Source: Bacillota bacterium (GTDB lineage: Bacteria; Bacillota; Clostridia; Lachnospirales; Lachnospiraceae). From it: 8,940 bases of DNA. Of this stretch, positions 5,803-8,940 are shown one piece after another. Location: NCBI GenBank assembly GCA_023425485.1, contig JAFACO010000412.1, positions 1-8,940 of the forward strand, in the 5' to 3' direction. Each line of letters begins with the position of its first letter. Position 1 is the stretch's first letter. Made by a program: the position numbers and the translations under genes. Under the pieces are notes generated by a model. It ran no database searches. It saw only the letters and a list, made by a program, of their open reading frames with translations, and was not told the DNA's origin.

Positions 5803-7206
5803 ATGAAAAGACAGACCTTTGCATTATATTTTGGAAATAGGGGCTTTATGCCGGAGACTTTAATAGCTGGAGCAAGAGAAGACATGGTGAGAGCCGTAAC
5901 CGATGCCGGTTTCGATTATTTAATTATGGAGGAGAATGCTACCCGATATGGAGCGGTTGAAGACAGAGAGGAAGGAAGAAGTTATGCTTCCTGGCTAAAA
6001 AGTCATGAGGGTAACTACGAGGGTGTTATCCTGTGTATGCCTAATTTCAGTGATGAGAATGGGGCAATTGCAGCCTTAGAAGAAGCAGGAGTTCCTATTT
6101 TAATTCAGGCATATCCAGATGAGATTGGTAAAATGGGCTTTGAATTCAGAAGGGATGCTTATTGTGGTAAATTTAGCATAGAGGATGTATTCAATCAGTA
6201 CGGGGTGCAATTTACGGTTATGAAGCCCCATGTGGTTCATCCCTTATCCAAAGAATTTGAACAAAATCTATTGGACTTTGCTGCAATATGTCGGGTAGTG
6301 AATGGTATGAGGAAGTTTACGATTGGATGTATTGGCGCCAGAACCACCAAATTTAAAACTGTCCGATTTGACGAGATTACACTTCAGAAATACGGAATTA
6401 CAGTTGAGACCTTTGATTTATCAGAGCTGATCTATTTAGTTGGTAATAAGGAGGACAATGACCCTGAAGTCATAGACAGAATACTAAGGTTAAAAAATTA
6501 CACTAATTGCAGCCTTGTTCCAGCGGACAAGATGATTACCCTTGCTAAAATAAGCGTTATATTAGATGAGTATATTGAGAAATACAGACTAAATGCTTTG
6601 ACCCTGCGTTGTTGGGACGAGATGCACCAGATACTTGGGGTAGCACCGTGTGTATTACTAAGCGAATTAAATGACAGAGGATTTGCGGCCTCCTGTGAAA
6701 TCGATCTTTGTTCTGCAATCAGCATGTATTCCATGCAACTGGCGTCAAAATACCCTACCGCTTGCCTGGATTGGAATAATAATTATGGTGACGATCCAGA
6801 TAAGGTAATTCTTTTCCACTGCGGTCCAGTAGCACAATCTCTTATGACGGATAAAGGATTAGTTACAGATCATAAAATGTTTGCGAAAAATAACCCCGGC
6901 TGTGGATGGGGGAGCAACGAAGGAAGAATCAGGGCATTTCCCATGACATATTCTAATTGTAAAACGGAAAATGGAAAGCTTACCTTATATGCAGGGGAAG
7001 GTGAATTTACCGAGGATGTGATAGAGGAAGGGTTTTTCGGATGCGGTGGTGTAGCAAGGATAGATGGGCTGCAAGATAGACTGATCCGTCTTGGAAGAAA
7101 TGGATTTAAGCATCATACCGCAGTTGCACGGGGACATTTAAAATCAATTCTTGAAGAAGCTTACTATAACTATTTGGGATATGATAAATTCGATATTAAT
7201 CGATAA
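5803..7206 (+). CDS. FucI/AraA-superfamily sugar isomerase
   Basis: This 467-residue protein belongs to the L-fucose isomerase-like group (COG2407-type), shorter than E. coli FucI (about 590). Such enzymes interconvert an aldose and its ketose using Mn2+ in the cytoplasm. Candidate metal ligands are E299 in SCEIDLCSA and D323 in LDWNNN; their 24-residue spacing equals that of E337 and D361 in E. coli FucI. The third ligand, H528 in FucI, may correspond to H437 or H438 in FKHHTAVARGH. LRCWDEMH (268-275) and FHCG (338-341) are further family-type blocks. The ribosome site GGAGGA (5791-5796) precedes the ATG by six bases. It is first in an operon with an aldolase 14 bases downstream and then an FGGY kinase. 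True fucose isomerase activity is not assumed; D-arabinose, another 6-deoxyhexose or a rarer sugar are possible. The superfamily call is confident, the substrate open. Confidence 0.85.
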   Translation: MKRQTFALYFGNRGFMPETLIAGAREDMVRAVTDAGFDYLIMEENATRYGAVEDREEGRSYASWLKSHEGNYEGVILCMPNFSDENGAIAALEEAGVPILIQAYPDEIGKMGFEFRRDAYCGKFSIEDVFNQYGVQFTVMKPHVVHPLSKEFEQNLLDFAAICRVVNGMRKFTIGCIGARTTKFKTVRFDEITLQKYGITVETFDLSELIYLVGNKEDNDPEVIDRILRLKNYTNCSLVPADKMITLAKISVILDEYIEKYRLNALTLRCWDEMHQILGVAPCVLLSELNDRGFAASCEIDLCSAISMYSMQLASKYPTACLDWNNNYGDDPDKVILFHCGPVAQSLMTDKGLVTDHKMFAKNNPGCGWGSNEGRIRAFPMTYSNCKTENGKLTLYAGEGEFTEDVIEEGFFGCGGVARIDGLQDRLIRLGRNGFKHHTAVARGHLKSILEEAYYNYLGYDKFDINR

Positions 7207-7220
7207 AAGGAGGAAAGATT

Positions 7221-8078
7221 ATGTTAGTTACCCTAAAGGAAATACTGAACCATGACAAATTACATAAAACAGCAATTGGGTCATTTAATACCCCCAATTT
7301 AGAAAGTATTCTGGCAGTAATTGATGGAGCAACGGAGTTGGGAGAGCCAGTAATTATAATGCATGCACAGGTACATGAAGCAATTATGCCATTATCTGTT
7401 ATTGGACCAATTATGCTTGAATATGCGAAAGCAGCCAGAATACCGGTCTGTGTGCATTTAGATCATGGCGAAGATCTGGATTACATCAAACAAGCACTGG
7501 AACTAGGGTTTACCTCTGTCATGTATGATGGTTCGGCCTTGGATTATGATAGGAATGTTGCAAATACGTTGACCGCGGTTGCAATGGCGAAAAAGACGGG
7601 AGCAAGTGTTGAAGGAGAAATTGGAACGCTTGGAAAGCGGGAACTCGGGAATCAACAGGTTGACAGCACTTCTACATCAAGCGCAATTTATACAAATCCT
7701 GAGGTTGCAATGCAATTTGTTGAAGCCACAGGTATCGATGCTCTAGCGTGTTCCTTTGGAACTGCGCATGGGTTATACCACCAAAAGCCTAAGCTTGATA
7801 TGACAATTCTGGATAATATTAAAGCAAAGACAGAGATCCCCTTGGTGATGCATGGTGGCTCCGGGGTTAGTGAGGAAGATTATCGCACTGTGATACAAAA
7901 AGGTGTTTGTAAAATCAATTATTATACCTATATGGCAAAGGCTGGTGCAGAAGAGGTTAAAAGGAAATTAAATTCCAACCCGGAAACAACTGTTTATTAT
8001 CATGATATCGCAGCATGGGGTTATCAGGGGATGAAGGAGAATGTAAAAAGAGCAATTTCAGTATTTGCAGGCAAATAA
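7221..8078 (+). CDS. Class II zinc-dependent aldolase, Fba/GatY/KbaY family
   Basis: This 285-residue protein has the usual length of ketose-bisphosphate aldolases, which split a phosphorylated ketose into DHAP and an aldehyde. VHLDHGED supplies the probable catalytic Asp (D81) and the first zinc ligand (H82). GTAHGLY gives H183 and MHGGSG gives H211, completing the zinc site; GGSG also binds phosphate. E141 aligns with the catalytic glutamate of the mobile loop, but the usual GGxED reads GKREL here. The second phosphate segment, normally KINVxT(D/E), reads KINYYTYM. These changes suggest a substrate other than fructose or tagatose 1,6-bisphosphate. A strong AAAGGAGG (7206-7213) precedes the ATG by seven bases and overlaps the isomerase stop. 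In this operon it should act after the kinase. The family is clear; the substrate is inferred to be the phosphorylated ketose made by its neighbours. Confidence 0.9.
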   Translation: MLVTLKEILNHDKLHKTAIGSFNTPNLESILAVIDGATELGEPVIIMHAQVHEAIMPLSVIGPIMLEYAKAARIPVCVHLDHGEDLDYIKQALELGFTSVMYDGSALDYDRNVANTLTAVAMAKKTGASVEGEIGTLGKRELGNQQVDSTSTSSAIYTNPEVAMQFVEATGIDALACSFGTAHGLYHQKPKLDMTILDNIKAKTEIPLVMHGGSGVSEEDYRTVIQKGVCKINYYTYMAKAGAEEVKRKLNSNPETTVYYHDIAAWGYQGMKENVKRAISVFAGK

Positions 8079-8096
8079 GGAGGTAAGGTTATTAGT

Positions 8097-8940
8097 ATGT
8101 CAATTGCGGGTATTGATATTGGGACAACCGGATGTAAATGTTCGGTTTATTCTAAAGAGGGTGTCTTTATTAATGAGGCATATCAAGAATATGATATTGT
8201 TAAGAATTCAGGTCAGCATGAACTTGATATGGAAATGGTGTGGAACTGCGTTCTTGAGGTGGTCAAAAGAGCATGTAAAGGGGCGAAGGAGTTACAAGCC
8301 ATCGGCATAACATCTTTTGGAGAAGTCTTTGTAATGACAGATATTGAAGGTAAACCACTTCGACCTGCTATGCTCTATACTGATTCCAGAGGTGAAGGGG
8401 AATGTGAAAAGCTCCGAAAACAATTCGGAGACAGGAAATTGTCAGAAATTACAGGAGTAAAACTTCATAAAATGATGAGCGTATCCCGAATTATGTGGAT
8501 CAAGCAAAATGACCCGGAGGCTTTTGAAAAGGCAGAATTTATTTTCTTAATCGCGGATTACTTTACCTATCGTCTATGTAAAAATGCGCTTATTGATTAT
8601 TCTTTGGCTGCAAGAACAGCCATGTTTGACATAAAGAGGTTAAACTGGAATGATGAGATATTAGGCTTTGTTGGAGTGGATAGAAAAAAACTACCAGAGC
8701 CAGTAAAGACAGGAACAATAGCAGGAAGAATACAACCAGAACTAGCCATAGAATTGGGCTTGCCGGCTTCTGTGGAAATTGTTATCGGTTGCCACGATCA
8801 GATTGCCGCAGCAATCGGTTCCGGAGTATTAAGCCCCGGAATGGCAGCAGACGGAGCAGGGACAGTAGAATGCATAACACCCTGCTTTCGGAAGCTTTCG
8901 GAAGAAGAGGTATTCTATCAAGGGGGCTATGCCCTAATAC
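8097..8940 (+). CDS. FGGY-family carbohydrate kinase (3' truncated)
   Basis: An open frame runs from the ATG at 8097 to the window edge, giving 281 residues of a protein normally about 480-510 long. It starts MSIAGIDIGTTGCKCSV, the FGGY phosphate-1 motif (DIGTTGxK). SFGEVF and LYTDSRG match the sugar-side blocks of the N-terminal domain. GCHDQIAAAIGSG contains D234, aligned with the catalytic base of xylulokinase (D233 in E. coli XylB). DGAGTVE (252-258) occupies the second phosphate-loop position, usually written GTSG or GTSE. The expected reaction is ATP-dependent phosphorylation of the ketose made by the isomerase, giving the aldolase substrate. AAGGAGGT at 8077-8084 overlaps the aldolase stop but lies 12 bases from the ATG, longer than usual; AAGG at 8085-8088 is a closer weak alternative. 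The missing C-terminal part holds the adenosine-binding region. Substrate specificity cannot be read from this fragment. Confidence 0.93.
   Translation, partial: MSIAGIDIGTTGCKCSVYSKEGVFINEAYQEYDIVKNSGQHELDMEMVWNCVLEVVKRACKGAKELQAIGITSFGEVFVMTDIEGKPLRPAMLYTDSRGEGECEKLRKQFGDRKLSEITGVKLHKMMSVSRIMWIKQNDPEAFEKAEFIFLIADYFTYRLCKNALIDYSLAARTAMFDIKRLNWNDEILGFVGVDRKKLPEPVKTGTIAGRIQPELAIELGLPASVEIVIGCHDQIAAAIGSGVLSPGMAADGAGTVECITPCFRKLSEEEVFYQGGYALI

Noticed and set aside
8065..8310. 81-codon frame overlapping the kinase start
   Set aside because: The overlapping frame from 8097 encodes a clear FGGY kinase with catalytic motifs; this frame encodes nothing recognisable.
4769..8940. Autoinducer-2 (Lsr) processing operon, because of the FGGY kinase plus aldolase
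   Set aside because: Lsr uses a class I type LsrF enzyme and no sugar isomerase; the aldolase here is a zinc class II enzyme.

Overview
The window looks like chromosome from a low-GC Gram-positive bacterium, most likely a Clostridia (Lachnospiraceae-type) anaerobe. The evidence is strongly A/T-rich intergenic DNA, strong AGGAGG-type ribosome binding sites, Firmicutes-style lipoprotein and sulfur genes, and a PocR/AraC regulator next to a sugar-catabolic operon. The exact taxon is inference. No rRNA, tRNA, insertion sequence, phage gene or CRISPR array was recognised.

Layout: (1) 1-1950, + strand: the 3' part of a PLP transsulfuration enzyme (MccB/MetB/MetC family), then a complete MccA-like O-acetylserine-dependent cystathionine beta-synthase, closed by a strong intrinsic terminator. 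Together they would convert homocysteine to cysteine through cystathionine. (2) 1951-4760, + strand: an A/T-rich spacer, a 595-residue lipoprotein with three DxDxDG calcium-loop-like motifs, and a 201-residue protein whose two halves share a repeat at an exact 91-residue offset. Neither has an assignable function. A hairpin at 4715-4740 separates them from the convergent regulator. (3) 4769-5596, - strand: a transcription factor with an N-terminal PocR sensory domain and a C-terminal AraC-type DNA-binding domain. (4) 5597-5802: the divergent control region, with three copies of TTACTAT, an 11-bp perfect inverted repeat and a leader hairpin. (5) 5803-8940, + strand: a tightly packed operon of a FucI/AraA-superfamily sugar isomerase, a zinc-dependent class II (Fba/GatY-type) aldolase, and an FGGY carbohydrate kinase cut by the window edge.

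The most interesting part is 4769-8940. Isomerase, kinase and aldolase form a complete logic for breaking an aldose into DHAP and an aldehyde: aldose to ketose, ketose to ketose phosphate, then retro-aldol cleavage. The parts do not match the classical fucose, rhamnose or tagatose sets, because an Fba-type aldolase replaces the FucA/RhaD type and there is no second kinase in view. The neighbouring PocR/AraC protein is the obvious local regulator. The substrate cannot be read from the sequence. A 6-deoxyhexose or other rare sugar, with a small diol or polyol as effector, is a hypothesis only.
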